64,000 nucleotides of DNA from Dysgonomonadaceae bacterium zrk40 (GCA_016916535.1 CP070276.1:1054001-1118000), one strand, 5' to 3'; numbered from the stretch's first letter, positions 9,131 to 18,297 are shown. A program made the numbers and translations. Notes: generated by a model not told the origin, from the sequence alone.

Positions 9131-10300
9131 TTAAAAGCCCAGTTTTTGGGCGATGGAAGCAGGCAGTGCATCCTTGTGCAACACAATGCTCAACGTCTTG
9201 TAGCTGACAAAGGGGTAGGATGCATACCAGAAACCATCGTAGGGGCCTGTTTCTCCCCATGAATTCTTCACCATGAAGAACCTGTTGCCATTCTGGTCTT
9301 CTGCAATTCCATAAATCTGCATGCCATGATCATCTGTGGTCGCATAATTATCGAACGACGCCTGACGCATCTCCTGGGTGATCTCTTTTTCTGCCAGTAT
9401 TTCTTTTCCGATGCGGGTCCTGATTTCAGCATCTCTCTCCCGACTACTGAGGCCGAGCCACTTGGCTTGGTCGCTGCCGGCATTCTCAGGTGCCTCCCCA
9501 TCGGGAACAATTGCAATACCCTCGCGGGAGAAACCTGCTTCACTCACATCAGAAGCCCATGCAATCGTGTAACCCTTCATCACCGCCTGCTCCATCACCT
9601 TCATCAGTTCATCAACAGGCAGGTTGTAAGAGAGCGCCCAGCGCCAATTATCAGGCACCTCAACGGCAAACGGCTTGTAAAAAGGATGATGGGTGAATGA
9701 GGTGAGCGAAATGTAATCCTCCTGTTTCAACCCCAGTTCAGCGGCAAAGCTGTGAGGCGTATATTCTTTTCCATTGTATTGAAACATTTCAGGAACCTCA
9801 CCCAGGTAGCTGTCCAGAATACCGGTGATACCCTTGTTCCAAACGGGTGACAGGGTGCGGGCACCGATGACACCATCCATGTAACTTTTAAGAATCTTGT
9901 CCAGTTCTCCGTGGTTGTGGGTCTCCGATCCGTAATGAAGACCGTGGTATGCCTCATCAGGCATCACTCCATACGCATCGAGCGTTTCAATCACATCGGC
10001 AAAGGAGCCGCCGGGGGCGAAGTTAAGGTTGCCGTGGAGACGGGCATGCTTCAACGCTTTATCTTCATAGTTGCGCCTCACGATGTACATCTCGGAAAGG
10101 TCGTATGTTCCTTTTCCCATACGAAGCAGCTCTGACTCCAGAAAAGCCACGCCCGAGAAGCTCCAGCAGGTTCCCGTGCTCGATTGGTTTTTCACCGAGG
10201 TAACAGGATTCTCTCTGACTACCTTAAACTGGTATGCACTTTGTGCCATCATCATTCCTGCACTCAGCAACAGGGATAGGAATAAAAACATCTTTTTCAT
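9131..10300 (-). CDS. Secreted C1-family cysteine peptidase (bleomycin hydrolase/aminopeptidase C type)
   Basis: A papain-fold peptidase of 389 residues. It has a signal peptide (residues 1-19, ending MMMAQ), the catalytic Cys45 in STGTCWSFSG, a His in DDHGMQIYG near residue 318 and an Asn in VKNSWGE near 339, so the catalytic triad is complete. The large insertions match the C1B (PepC) group, but the signal peptide places it in the periplasm or outside the cell, unlike cytoplasmic PepC. Likely role: peptide use by a proteolytic organism. Confidence 0.88.
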   Translation of the reverse strand: MKKMFLFLSLLLSAGMMMAQSAYQFKVVRENPVTSVKNQSSTGTCWSFSGVAFLESELLRMGKGTYDLSEMYIVRRNYEDKALKHARLHGNLNFAPGGSFADVIETLDAYGVMPDEAYHGLHYGSETHNHGELDKILKSYMDGVIGARTLSPVWNKGITGILDSYLGEVPEMFQYNGKEYTPHSFAAELGLKQEDYISLTSFTHHPFYKPFAVEVPDNWRWALSYNLPVDELMKVMEQAVMKGYTIAWASDVSEAGFSREGIAIVPDGEAPENAGSDQAKWLGLSSRERDAEIRTRIGKEILAEKEITQEMRQASFDNYATTDDHGMQIYGIAEDQNGNRFFMVKNSWGETGPYDGFWYASYPFVSYKTLSIVLHKDALPASIAQKLGF

Positions 10301-10365
10301 GAAAACTTTTTTATTTTAAGTTGGGTTTAGCCATAACAGACTCTAAGGTTGAATCTAACTCCTCA

Positions 10366-10373
10366 CAAAGTTA
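10366..10373 (-). promoter_or_regulatory. -7 box for the C1 peptidase gene
   Basis: The minus strand reads TAACTTTG, a match to TAnnTTTG, 66 bp upstream of the peptidase ATG. No clear -33 element was seen. Confidence 0.45.
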
Positions 10374-10468
10374 ATCAAAATAGGGTAAAAACATCCACTT
10401 TTTCCTCCATTCTTCCTCTTTACAGCGGAAAAATGATGTACCTTTACCCTCTCAATAAATCATTGTTT

Positions 10469-10924
10469 ATGGATGATCTGACTCCAAAGAAGAAAAAAAG
10501 CCGTAAGGGTTGGTCCCTCTTTCTCGGCATACTGATCCTTGCCCTCGGGATATTTGTATATGTCCGATACTACTACGTGTTTGGTACGGGCGTAAAATCG
10601 GGCGAACTGAATTACCTGGTATACAAAGGGGTGGTATTTAAAACCTATGAAGGAAAACTGATTCAATCGGGATTCCGTGCCGACATGCCGGGGGGGCTCC
10701 AGTCCAATCAGTTCGACTTTTCGGTAGAAGACAAGGAGATTGCCCAACGGTTGATGGTAGCCAGCGGTAAGATAGTTCAACTGCACTACCGCGAATACTT
10801 CGCCCCTATTCCCTGGCGTGGGTACACCAAGTTCATCGTCGATAGCATCATCACCATCGAGGAGAAACCACTCGATCCGATGACTGAAAAAGATCTGACT
10901 CCTTACATTCTGGAATCGATGTAA
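10469..10924 (+). CDS. Small membrane-anchored protein of unknown function
   Basis: 151 residues from the ATG at 10469. The frame is open upstream to 10349, but those 40 residues look non-coding. The chain has a basic N-terminus (PKKKKSRKGW), one membrane helix (about 16-33) and a soluble C-terminal domain of about 115 residues, probably periplasmic. I do not recognise a functional family, though similar short proteins are common in Bacteroidales. It ends 10 bp before rnhA and may be cotranscribed with it. Confidence 0.75.
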   Translation: MDDLTPKKKKSRKGWSLFLGILILALGIFVYVRYYYVFGTGVKSGELNYLVYKGVVFKTYEGKLIQSGFRADMPGGLQSNQFDFSVEDKEIAQRLMVASGKIVQLHYREYFAPIPWRGYTKFIVDSIITIEEKPLDPMTEKDLTPYILESM

Positions 10925-10934
10925 CCAGCTGTTC

Positions 10935-11558
10935 ATGGCTCAGAAAAAGTATTACGTGGTGTGGCAAGGGGTGAGGCCCGGGGTATACGACTCATGGGAG
11001 GCCTGCAAAGCAGAGGTAACAGGGTATGACCATGCCCTCTACAAATCTTTCCCATCGCGTGCCGAGGCTGAACAAGCCTTCAACGACAACCCCTGGAAGC
11101 ACCTTGCAGCAAAGAAAAAAGGGCCGCGGGAAGTATCCACCTCTCATCCCTCAATTATCCGTCAGAGCCTGGCAGTAGATGCTGCCTGCAGTGGTAACCC
11201 GGGACTGATGGAGTATCGTGGGGTATGGGTTGAAGATGGCACTGAGCTCTTCCGTGTGGGACCAATCGAAGAGGGCACCAACAACATCGGTGAGTTTCTG
11301 GCGATTGTACATGCGCTGGCGCTGTTGCATAAGAACGATAAACCTACACCGGTCTACACCGACAGTGCGAATGCCCTCAAATGGGTCGCCAAGAAAAAAT
11401 GCAACACCAAGCTGAAACAAACCGAGCGCAACAGGATTTTATTTGAATGGATCGCCCGCGCGGAGAAGTGGCTGCGGGAAAACCAATTCAGCAACCCACT
11501 TCTGAAATGGGAAACGAAACAATGGGGAGAGATACCGGCTGACTTTGGACGCAAATAG
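10935..11558 (+). CDS. rnhA: Ribonuclease H1 with N-terminal hybrid-binding domain
   Basis: Degrades RNA in RNA-DNA hybrids. Residues 1-50 form the viroplasmin-like hybrid-binding domain (KKYYVVWQGVRPGVYDSW). The catalytic domain starts near residue 70, with Asp in VDAACSGNPG, Glu in NNIGEFLAI and Asp in YTDSANAL. A last Asp in IPADFGRK could complete the metal site. Length (207 residues) fits bacterial RNases H1 carrying the extra domain. rnpA follows about 100 bp downstream after its own promoter box. Confidence 0.93.
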   Translation: MAQKKYYVVWQGVRPGVYDSWEACKAEVTGYDHALYKSFPSRAEAEQAFNDNPWKHLAAKKKGPREVSTSHPSIIRQSLAVDAACSGNPGLMEYRGVWVEDGTELFRVGPIEEGTNNIGEFLAIVHALALLHKNDKPTPVYTDSANALKWVAKKKCNTKLKQTERNRILFEWIARAEKWLRENQFSNPLLKWETKQWGEIPADFGRK

Positions 11559-11624
11559 CTTAAGCATTGGTAATCTTCATTTCTTTTTTGTCTCATTTAT
11601 CCTAATTTACAACCAAAAAACAGT

Positions 11625-11632
11625 TATCTTTG
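11625..11632 (+). promoter_or_regulatory. -7 box before rnpA
   Basis: TATCTTTG fits TAnnTTTG and lies 23-35 bp before the two possible rnpA starts. It suggests that rnpA-yidD-tatD has its own promoter, separate from rnhA. Confidence 0.5.
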
Positions 11633-11654
11633 CCCCGTAATTGCTTTCAGAGGA

Positions 11655-12071
11655 ATGCTTTTATCTATGAACGAAGGAGAACGGTTCAGACTTGCGAAAA
11701 GGGAACGGATCTGCGGTGAAAAAAGGATTGAATCCCTCTTCGCCAATGGCAGTTCTTTCATGGCCTATCCATTCAGGGTAGTATGGCTGAAAAGGGATGC
11801 AGTATCCGCAACAATGGTTTCGGTATTGATCAGCATCCCGAAGAAGCGACTGAAACGGGCAGTAGACCGCAACAGGATGAAGAGAGTGGCAAGAGAAGCC
11901 TACCGGCTGCACAAAAATCAACTCATCAATCAGTTGACGGCAGACAATCTACATCTGGATGTGGCATTTATTTATGTCAGGGATGAACCGAGCGACTTTG
12001 TCACAACTGAAAAAGGAATCGTGAAGGCCTTCAGAGAACTGGCAAGAATCAATCAAACAGCAGCAACGTGA
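11655..12071 (+). CDS. rnpA: Ribonuclease P protein component
   Basis: Protein subunit of RNase P, which matures tRNA 5' ends. The protein is small and basic, with the opening [19 protein letters not shown] and the RNA-binding motif [17 protein letters not shown] (the RNR signature). Two starts are possible: ATG 11655 (MLLSM) or ATG 11667 (MNEGERF); the second better fits the family. Its TGA overlaps the GTG of yidD (GTGA), the common rnpA-yidD coupling. Confidence 0.94.
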   Translation: MLLSMNEGERFRLAKRERICGEKRIESLFANGSSFMAYPFRVVWLKRDAVSATMVSVLISIPKKRLKRAVDRNRMKRVAREAYRLHKNQLINQLTADNLHLDVAFIYVRDEPSDFVTTEKGIVKAFRELARINQTAAT

Positions 12072-12340
12072 AACAATTGAAAGCTCTTTTGACGTGGATC
12101 CTGTTGCTCCCCGTCTATTTCTACCGGGCTGTCATCTCACCGCTCACGCCGCCCAGCTGTCGCTACACGCCTACCTGTTCACAGTACACGATAGAAGCAT
12201 TGAAGAAACATGGCCCCTTTCGGGGTTTTTACCTGTCCGCACGGCGCATACTGAGCTGTAATCCCTGGGGAGGTTCGGGTTATGACCCGGTACCTGAACC
12301 GAGACACAGGAAAAAGAAGACGAAAGCAGAGGAACAATAA
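12068..12340 (+). CDS. yidD: Membrane protein insertion efficiency factor YidD
   Basis: A 90-residue protein that helps YidC-dependent membrane insertion. The family block [19 protein letters not shown] is present, followed by [17 protein letters not shown], with three conserved cysteines. It begins with GTG at 12068, overlapping the rnpA stop. The short basic tail ([12 protein letters not shown]) is typical. Identity is firm from the motif and the rnpA linkage. Confidence 0.95.
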   Translation: MKQLKALLTWILLLPVYFYRAVISPLTPPSCRYTPTCSQYTIEALKKHGPFRGFYLSARRILSCNPWGGSGYDPVPEPRHRKKKTKAEEQ

Positions 12341-12343
12341 CGT

Positions 12344-13045
12344 ATGGAATTTTACGACGTACACACACACCAGATTTTCCTCGAGGAGAACGATGATCCC
12401 TATCACTCGTGTATCTTCGATGTTTACCCCCTTGAGTTTGAAGTAGCCAAAGAATCTTACAACCGCCATGCCTTCTCCTGCGGAATTCACCCGTGGTACT
12501 CTGAAGACAGCGACACACAGATGGCCTATCTGAATGAGATAGCACCCAATCCGCGCATCATCGCCATCGGCGAGACCGGTTTGGACCGTCTCAAAGGCCC
12601 CTCTTTTGAGATTCAGATACCGGTTTTCAAGAAACACATTGCGTTGTCGGAGAAGCTGGGAAAACCTGTGATCATTCACTGTGTGAAAGCCTGGGAAGAG
12701 CTGATCAGGGTGAGGCGCGAGACAAAACCCAGACAACCATGGATCATTCATGGCTATCGCGGCAAGCCGGAGCTTACCGAGCAGTTACTCCGGGAGGGAT
12801 TTCTCTTCTCGGTGGGCGACCAGATCAACGTGGATTCAATGCAGCTGATACCGCTCGATGCCATCTTTTGCGAAACCGACGAAGATGAAATGTCGATACG
12901 TGAGGTTTACCAGCAGGCAGCTCGTTCACTCAACATGGAAACGGAGGCATTTGCCTCACGCATCGCGGAGAATGTAAGAAGAATATTCCCCACACTCGAT
13001 CCGCCAAAGCCTTTTTATCCGGATCAAGAGGAAGAATTGGATTAA
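12344..13045 (+). CDS. TatD-family metal-dependent hydrolase
   Basis: A 233-residue member of the TatD family (metal-dependent DNases or hydrolases). The N-terminal metal motif is DVHTH (residues 5-9), with GETGLDR, a His in VIIHCVKAW and WIIHGYRG further on, and a Cys-Glu-Thr-Asp segment near residue 165. It is shorter than E. coli TatD (about 260) and of the compact form found in Bacteroidetes. It starts 4 bp after yidD and is the last gene before a bidirectional terminator. Confidence 0.85.
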   Translation: MEFYDVHTHQIFLEENDDPYHSCIFDVYPLEFEVAKESYNRHAFSCGIHPWYSEDSDTQMAYLNEIAPNPRIIAIGETGLDRLKGPSFEIQIPVFKKHIALSEKLGKPVIIHCVKAWEELIRVRRETKPRQPWIIHGYRGKPELTEQLLREGFLFSVGDQINVDSMQLIPLDAIFCETDEDEMSIREVYQQAARSLNMETEAFASRIAENVRRIFPTLDPPKPFYPDQEEELD

Positions 13046-13071
13046 ACAGATCTCAGAACTAACAACAACAT

Positions 13072-13116
13072 AAAAAAACCGATGGCTATTCCGGATCGAA
13101 TGCCATCGGTTTTTTA
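13072..13116. terminator. Bidirectional terminator between tatD and hemD
   Basis: An inverted repeat AAAAAACCGATGGC / GCCATCGGTTTTTT with a partly pairing interior (ATTC/GAAT) and T runs on both strands. It sits between convergent genes and can end both transcripts. Confidence 0.85.
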
Positions 13117-13132
13117 TATCAAACAGCGCTAA

Positions 13133-13897
13133 TCAGCTATGGTGCTTGTGATTCTCTTTTAGAAATGCATCCAGCGCCGCGGCCATGGAGGGATAATCGG
13201 GCTGAGGCGCCAAACAGTCGAGACGCAGCCCCACCTCTTCCACCGTTTTGGCAGTGCTGTGCCCAAAGCAGCCGATGGCCATTGTCCCCTGTTTGAAGTC
13301 GGGGAAGTTGGAGAGCAACGAATGAATCCCCAGAGGGCTGAAAAAGATGATCATGTCATAATCGAGTTTTTCATCTTCCTCGAACTCATTGCTTACCGTG
13401 CGGTACATCACACTTTTGGTGTAGTTTATCTTTTTCTCATTGAGGAAGTTGCACACTTCATCGTTGTGCTCTTCCGGCACAGGGAAAAGAAACTTTTCCT
13501 TGGCATGTTTGGCAAAAGCATTGTTGAGGCCGTCAATTTTGCCAGTCTGACTGAAAAAGATTTTTCGTTTCCGGTAAACGATGTATTTTTGAAGATAGAG
13601 TGCCACCGTTTCCGACACACAGAAATACTTCATAGTTTCGGGAATGGTAATTTTCATCTCCTCACAAATTGAGAAAAACTTATCAACAGCGGTACGGGCC
13701 GTAAAGATGACGGCTGTGAAATCGAGGATGTTGATCCGTTGTTGACGAAACTCCTTCAGCGAGACTCGTTCAACCTTGATGAAAGGGTAAAAGTGAATCT
13801 CCAGGTGATGCTTCTCAGCGAGGTCGTAATAGGGTGACCTCTCACTGTTGGGCTTGGGTTGTGAAATCAGTAATTTTTTAACTTTCCGGGCGTTCAT
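13133..13897 (-). CDS. hemD: Uroporphyrinogen-III synthase
   Basis: Closes and inverts ring D of hydroxymethylbilane in haem synthesis. HemD sequences vary widely; the call rests on the two-lobed alpha/beta layout, 254-residue length, the YYDLAEKHHLEIHFYPFI opening and the C-terminal IGCFGHSTAKTVEEVGL and PDYPSMAAALDAF segments. Its ATG overlaps the stop of the DUF4271 gene by 4 bp, a pairing seen in many Bacteroidetes. No other hem genes are in the window. Confidence 0.8.
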   Translation of the reverse strand: MNARKVKKLLISQPKPNSERSPYYDLAEKHHLEIHFYPFIKVERVSLKEFRQQRINILDFTAVIFTARTAVDKFFSICEEMKITIPETMKYFCVSETVALYLQKYIVYRKRKIFFSQTGKIDGLNNAFAKHAKEKFLFPVPEEHNDEVCNFLNEKKINYTKSVMYRTVSNEFEEDEKLDYDMIIFFSPLGIHSLLSNFPDFKQGTMAIGCFGHSTAKTVEEVGLRLDCLAPQPDYPSMAAALDAFLKENHKHHS

Positions 13898-14793
13898 ATT
13901 ATAATAATTCCAGCAATATTTACCATTGAAAGCGCTCCTTTATAGAATAGAAACCAAGGCGCAATTTCAGTGCCGCAAAGATACACAAAAAAATAGAACC
14001 CACCGATTTTATTTTTAACAAAAATATTTAATAACCCGATGATTATGATCATTCGGGAGACCAGAAAGATGGTGGCAAAGACGATCAACAACACCTCCTT
14101 GTATTCAGGCAGAAACACAAAACAGACTGCCGGCAGGAAAAGGACAACGCCAATAAGCTCCAGCATACGGGTGTACTGAGTGACCCATCTTTTCATGTCG
14201 GCCGAGAGGAAGAATGTCCCGATTAACCTGTATGAAAGCACCTTCAAAGCTGCAAGAATTGAGATAATGGCCATGATTGATGCGAGTACCAACAGTTGAT
14301 CGGCAAGTACCAGCGAAGAGAGGCCATGATTCCACAAGGCATGAAAAATCACGACAGTACTGATCGCCATGGTCTGAAAGATCAAAAACAGTTCTCCCCA
14401 TGCCTCCGTAATGGTTACCTGCTCCTTTCTAAGGAGGGTTGCCAATTTCCCCGGCATAAACACATTCCTGAAATTGTCCTGAAATGAGCTCCCCTCCATG
14501 TTGTAGAAAAAGGCAAACAGGAGGAAACAGAGCAGAAAGATCAGAAAGAAAAGCGTTTGGAGTGGCGAGTAGAATGGCAGTGAATCACCGCTCATGAAGG
14601 GGACAAGGAGTTGTTGCGGAGCATCGGCAACCGAGTCAGGCACAAAAAAAAGGCGACTGCTGTCGGTAGGCAGATATTCATACTGACCCAAAGCGGTCTC
14701 CATGGGTAACGACACCAATGAATCCTCCTCGGCTCTCAGGATGTGAAAGGGAATGGAGGGAACGCTATCGGGTGTGATTGTCAGTTGTCTCAT
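13894..14793 (-). CDS. DUF4271 membrane protein
   Basis: An integral membrane protein of 299 residues from the ATG at 14793 (MRQLTITPDS). The longer frame to 14847 would overlap the upstream gene and lacks support. After a soluble N-terminal part (about 75 residues) there are about seven or eight hydrophobic helices, including FLIFLLCFLLFAFFY and LIVFATIFLVSRMIIIIGLL. DUF4271 is Bacteroidetes-specific and of unknown function. The 4-bp overlap with hemD suggests a linked role at the membrane, but that is inference. Confidence 0.85.
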   Translation of the reverse strand: MRQLTITPDSVPSIPFHILRAEEDSLVSLPMETALGQYEYLPTDSSRLFFVPDSVADAPQQLLVPFMSGDSLPFYSPLQTLFFLIFLLCFLLFAFFYNMEGSSFQDNFRNVFMPGKLATLLRKEQVTITEAWGELFLIFQTMAISTVVIFHALWNHGLSSLVLADQLLVLASIMAIISILAALKVLSYRLIGTFFLSADMKRWVTQYTRMLELIGVVLFLPAVCFVFLPEYKEVLLIVFATIFLVSRMIIIIGLLNIFVKNKIGGFYFFVYLCGTEIAPWFLFYKGALSMVNIAGIIII

Positions 14794-14818
14794 CGGCAAA
14801 GCAAGTCTCACCACAAAT

Positions 14819-15424
14819 TTACAACTCTTTTCGGGTATTTTTACCAAAAGCGGGATTCCACTCCGGATAATTCTGCAACAGCGCGATCACCTCCTCCGGA
14901 GTATCGGCCACCAGCCACATCCTGCGGGAATCATCCCGCATGAAACGTTCCGAAATCATCTTTTCGAAAAAAGTGAGCAACGGATCATAGTAATGATCGG
15001 TGTTGAGCAAGATGACCGGATGCCGGGTCAAACCAAGTTGCTTCCAGGTCAGGATCTCAGCCAGCTCTTCCAGCGTCCCCATCCCACCGGGTAACGCCAC
15101 CACCGCATCGGCTGTGTGAGCCATCAGGGCTTTGCGTTCGTGAATGGTCTCCGTCACGATCAGCTCGGTGAGCTCATCATGTCCCCACCCTGCATCAGAC
15201 ATGAAGCGGGGAATGATTCCCTTTACCCTGCCCCCGTGCTGCAGCACAGCATCATTCAACGCTCCCATCAATCCCTCTCTGCCGGCACCGTTCACACAGG
15301 TGATCCCGTTCTTTGCCAGCAGCTCACCCAGGCGGCTTGCCGCCCGGGTGTATACCGGCCCTATCAGGCTGCTGGAGGCACAATAGACCAGAACGTTATA
15401 TTCCGAATTCTTTTCTGATCGCAT
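14819..15424 (-). CDS. LOG-family protein (TIGR00730, cytokinin riboside 5'-monophosphate phosphoribohydrolase type)
   Basis: A 201-residue Rossmann-fold protein with the family signature [12 protein letters not shown], in which the Glu is catalytic in LOG enzymes that release a base from nucleoside 5'-monophosphates. The N-terminal [13 protein letters not shown] also fits. Bacterial roles range from AMP or purine salvage to unknown functions. The start overlaps the 3' end of metK by 29 bp, so it is probably in the metK operon. Which nucleotide it cleaves here is not known. Confidence 0.88.
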   Translation of the reverse strand: MRSEKNSEYNVLVYCASSSLIGPVYTRAASRLGELLAKNGITCVNGAGREGLMGALNDAVLQHGGRVKGIIPRFMSDAGWGHDELTELIVTETIHERKALMAHTADAVVALPGGMGTLEELAEILTWKQLGLTRHPVILLNTDHYYDPLLTFFEKMISERFMRDDSRRMWLVADTPEEVIALLQNYPEWNPAFGKNTRKEL

Positions 15425-16688
15425 CCAGACAATCCAGTTTTTCCCATGTAAACAGCTCCACCTCCATTGTTTTTACATCAGGCATGTAACGCGATTTGAA
15501 TTCCTTCTTCACCACCTGGGGTGTACGTCCCATATGGCCGTAGGAAGCCGTTTCGAAGTAGATGGGATTGCGCAGCTTGAGACGCTCTTCAATGGCACGG
15601 GGTTTCAAGTCGAACATTGTCCTGATCTTCTTTGCAATCTCCCCGTCCGACAACTTCACCTTGCTCTTCCCGAAGGTATCAACGAAGATACTGATGGGTT
15701 CATCTACACCGATGGCATAGGAGAGCTGAATCAACATCTCATCTGCAACACCCGCTGCCACCATGTTCTTGGCCACATAGCGCGCGGCATAGGCTGCAGA
15801 GCGGTCCACCTTCGAAGGATCTTTGCCGGAGAAGGCACCTCCGCCGTGCGGAGCTTTGCCGCCATAGGTGTCAACGATGATTTTTCTACCGGTCAGACCG
15901 GTGTCGCCATGAGGTCCGCCAATCACGAACTTTCCGGTGGGGTTGACATGATAGGTGATCTCTCCCTCAAACAGCTGCTGTATATCTTTACGCCCCTTGT
16001 ATTGCGCTTTCACTCGCGGGATCAGAATGGTCTTCACATCCGACCGTATGCGCGACTGCATCTCCCTGTCGGCCTCCAGTTGAGCCTCCCGGCTGTTGCC
16101 ACGAGGCAACTCGAACTCGTCGTGTTGTGTGGAGATCACGATGGTGTCAATACGCAAAGGGGTGCCCTCCTCACTGTACTCCACCGTTACCTGCGACTTG
16201 GCATCGGGACGAAGGTAAGGCATCAGTTCCGGCTGGTTCTTGCGGATGTTGGCCAGCTCCTGCATCAGTGCATGACTCAGGTCGATGGGCAGCGGCATGT
16301 AACTCTCGGTCTCGTTGGTGGCATAGCCGAACATCATCCCCTGATCGCCGGCACCCTGCACCTCGGCATCCACGCCCCGGTTGATGTCGTCCGACTGCTC
16401 GTGAATGCTCGAGAAAACACCGCACGACTCTGCCTCAAAACGGTATTCACTTTTGGTGTAACCAATCGTGGCAATCACCTGACGCGCCACCTCGGCCACA
16501 TCAACATAGGTCTGCGACTTCACCTCACCGGCAAGCACCACCTGCCCGGTGGTCACCAGGGTCTCACAGGCAACTTTTGAACTGGGATCATGAGCCAGAA
16601 ATTCATCCAGCAATGCATCGGAGATCTGGTCGGCCACCTTGTCAGGATGTCCTTCCGACACCGACTCGGAAGTAAATAAATAATTCAT
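15396..16688 (-). CDS. metK: S-adenosylmethionine synthetase
   Basis: Makes SAM from methionine and ATP. The 430 residues begin [18 protein letters not shown] and include the [15 protein letters not shown] and [19 protein letters not shown] motifs of MAT. The protein is longer than E. coli MetK (384), as in other Bacteroidetes, with extra sequence around residues 110-230. It leads a run of four overlapping minus-strand genes (LOG, DUF4271, hemD). The leader of about 230 bp upstream is unusually long and structured, which hints at regulation. Confidence 0.97.
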   Translation of the reverse strand: MNYLFTSESVSEGHPDKVADQISDALLDEFLAHDPSSKVACETLVTTGQVVLAGEVKSQTYVDVAEVARQVIATIGYTKSEYRFEAESCGVFSSIHEQSDDINRGVDAEVQGAGDQGMMFGYATNETESYMPLPIDLSHALMQELANIRKNQPELMPYLRPDAKSQVTVEYSEEGTPLRIDTIVISTQHDEFELPRGNSREAQLEADREMQSRIRSDVKTILIPRVKAQYKGRKDIQQLFEGEITYHVNPTGKFVIGGPHGDTGLTGRKIIVDTYGGKAPHGGGAFSGKDPSKVDRSAAYAARYVAKNMVAAGVADEMLIQLSYAIGVDEPISIFVDTFGKSKVKLSDGEIAKKIRTMFDLKPRAIEERLKLRNPIYFETASYGHMGRTPQVVKKEFKSRYMPDVKTMEVELFTWEKLDCLDAIRKEFGI

Positions 16689-16722
16689 GTCGTCTGAAAT
16701 TTAGCAGCGGGATCACACTCTG

Positions 16723-16757
16723 TTTTGCCGTTCGGTGCATCACCCAACGAAACAAAA
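16723..16757 (-). promoter_or_regulatory. Strong hairpin in the metK leader (candidate cis-regulatory RNA)
   Basis: Three nested stems with small internal mismatches: TTTTG (16723-16727) with CAAAA (16753-16757), CGTT with AACG, and GGTG with CACC around a three-base loop. It lies 35-70 nt before the metK ATG on the transcript. On the transcript strand the word GGGTGAT occurs twice, at the hairpin and about 30 nt before it, and GTGTGATCC follows. I could not match it to a known SAM riboswitch class. Confidence 0.4.
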
Positions 16758-16917
16758 GGGAACAGTATCACCCGTTCAATGATTAAAATGTCAAAAACAA
16801 TTGAGATGGAGAGCCGGACCGCGTCAACGATAAGAAAGAGAAATGCAGGATTCATTTTTAGCATTTTTTTCTGTGGTTGCAAGCAGCTCAAATCTGTCCA
16901 CATCATATCTTAGGGTA

Positions 16918-16925
16918 CAAAGGTA
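16918..16925 (-). promoter_or_regulatory. -7 box of metK
   Basis: The minus strand reads TACCTTTG, matching TAnnTTTG. It would give a transcript leader of about 220-225 nt. No TTTG was found at the expected -33 position. Confidence 0.5.
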
Positions 16926-17053
16926 ATAAAATTATGGATTGGTGTAGCTGTAATTTGGTTAAATATTACACCTCACCCTGCAACTACCAATGGCTGACAC
17001 ATCATTCAGACCCGGTGAAAGAGCAAACAAAAAAGAGATCTGAATCGTTATAA
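16926..17053. other. Intergenic stretch between metK promoter and FAD oxidoreductase
   Basis: An AT-rich stretch between divergent genes. I see no gene, RNA or clear plus-strand promoter box in it. Confidence 0.6.
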
Positions 17054-18289
17054 ATGAGAAAGATCAATCATTCAAAATTCACCCCCATGGAACTGCGTTC
17101 ACCCGAATCATTCTGGCTCCTGAAAAACGGAATCCCCTATTGCTATCCCTCCCTGCAGGAAAACATTGATTGCGACATCGCCGTAATTGGCAGCGGCATT
17201 ACCGGCGCACTGATCAGCCATACCCTTCACCGTGCCGGATATAAGACAGTGGTGATCGACAAGCGGGATGTGGCCAACGGAAGCACGGCAGCTACCACAT
17301 CAATGTTGCAGTACGAGATCGACGTTCCGATGCACAAGTTGGCAGAGTTAATAGGCGAAGAGGGCGCGGTGACCTGTTACAGGGAAGGCATAAACGCCAT
17401 TGAAATATTGGAAGCGCTGCTCCGGAAAGAGGGAATCGATGCCGGTTTTGAGCGAAAAAAATCGTTGCAGGTGGCACACTCCGGGAAGGCGGTAGCCGAT
17501 CTGGAAAAGGAGTACCTCTACAGAGAAGCGCATGGCTTCAGGGTTGATTGGCTCAGCCCGGAAGAGATCAGCGTGCGATACAACATGGAGTCTCAACCCG
17601 GCATCTTATCCGAAGAGGGAGCATCGATCGATGCGTTTCGTGCAGCACATGAACTGATCAGCCGCAATCATGCCGGAGGAATGCAGGTGTTCGACCATAC
17701 AGCGGTGAAAGAATTTCAATACGAACCGGATCACGTGAAGATCATCACCGAAGAGGGATTTTTCATTCGCAGCAAGCGGATTGTATTCTGTACCGGCTTC
17801 GAGACGCTGCGAATGTTCCGAAAGAAATATGCAGATGTGATCAGCACCTTTGCCTGCGTCAGCGAGCAATCTTTCAACCTCTACCCGCAATTGAAAGATC
17901 TGTTGATTTGGGATACTGCCGACCCCTACATCTACATTCGCACAACCGACGATGGTCGCCTGTTGGTGGGGGGTGAAGACATACCCTTCAAATACAACCC
18001 GGTGAGTGAGAAGATGAAAGGCAAAAAAAGGGACAAGCTGATCAAAAAGCTGGAGAAGCTCTTCCCCTCTCTCACCTTCCTGGAGGACTACACCTGGGCA
18101 GGTGCTTTCGGGGTGACAAAGGATGGGCTGCCCTTCATCGGGGAACATCCCGATTTCCCAAACGCCATCTTTGTGCTGGGGCTTGGGGGCAACGGCATTA
18201 CCTTCTCGGTGCAAGGGATGGAGCTGGTGCTTAAAATCCTTGCAGGCGAGGATCACCCATTGCTGCACTATTACCGTTTCGACCGATAA
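17054..18289 (+). CDS. FAD-dependent oxidoreductase of the DAO family
   Basis: A flavoprotein of 411 residues (400 if it starts at the internal ATG 17087, MELRSPESFW). It has the dinucleotide-binding motif IGSGITGALISHTL, the following acidic strand VVIDKRDVANGSTAA, and the C-terminal GLPFIGEHPDFPNAIFVLGLGGNG block of D-amino-acid oxidase-fold proteins. Relatives include YurR and gamma-glutamylputrescine oxidase, which oxidise amines or amino acids. No linked pathway genes are present, so the substrate is open. Confidence 0.82.
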   Translation: MRKINHSKFTPMELRSPESFWLLKNGIPYCYPSLQENIDCDIAVIGSGITGALISHTLHRAGYKTVVIDKRDVANGSTAATTSMLQYEIDVPMHKLAELIGEEGAVTCYREGINAIEILEALLRKEGIDAGFERKKSLQVAHSGKAVADLEKEYLYREAHGFRVDWLSPEEISVRYNMESQPGILSEEGASIDAFRAAHELISRNHAGGMQVFDHTAVKEFQYEPDHVKIITEEGFFIRSKRIVFCTGFETLRMFRKKYADVISTFACVSEQSFNLYPQLKDLLIWDTADPYIYIRTTDDGRLLVGGEDIPFKYNPVSEKMKGKKRDKLIKKLEKLFPSLTFLEDYTWAGAFGVTKDGLPFIGEHPDFPNAIFVLGLGGNGITFSVQGMELVLKILAGEDHPLLHYYRFDR

Positions 18290-18297
18290 AGGGATCC

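Noticed and set aside
15534-16580. A 348-codon open frame on the plus strand opposite metK
   Set aside because: It is the antisense shadow of metK, has no recognisable domain, and the minus-strand MetK is certain.
16689-16780. metK leader as a known SAM-II or SAM-V riboswitch
   Set aside because: It has GCTAAA near the start codon, but I could not draw the required pseudoknot with the segment just before it; kept only as an unclassified structured leader.
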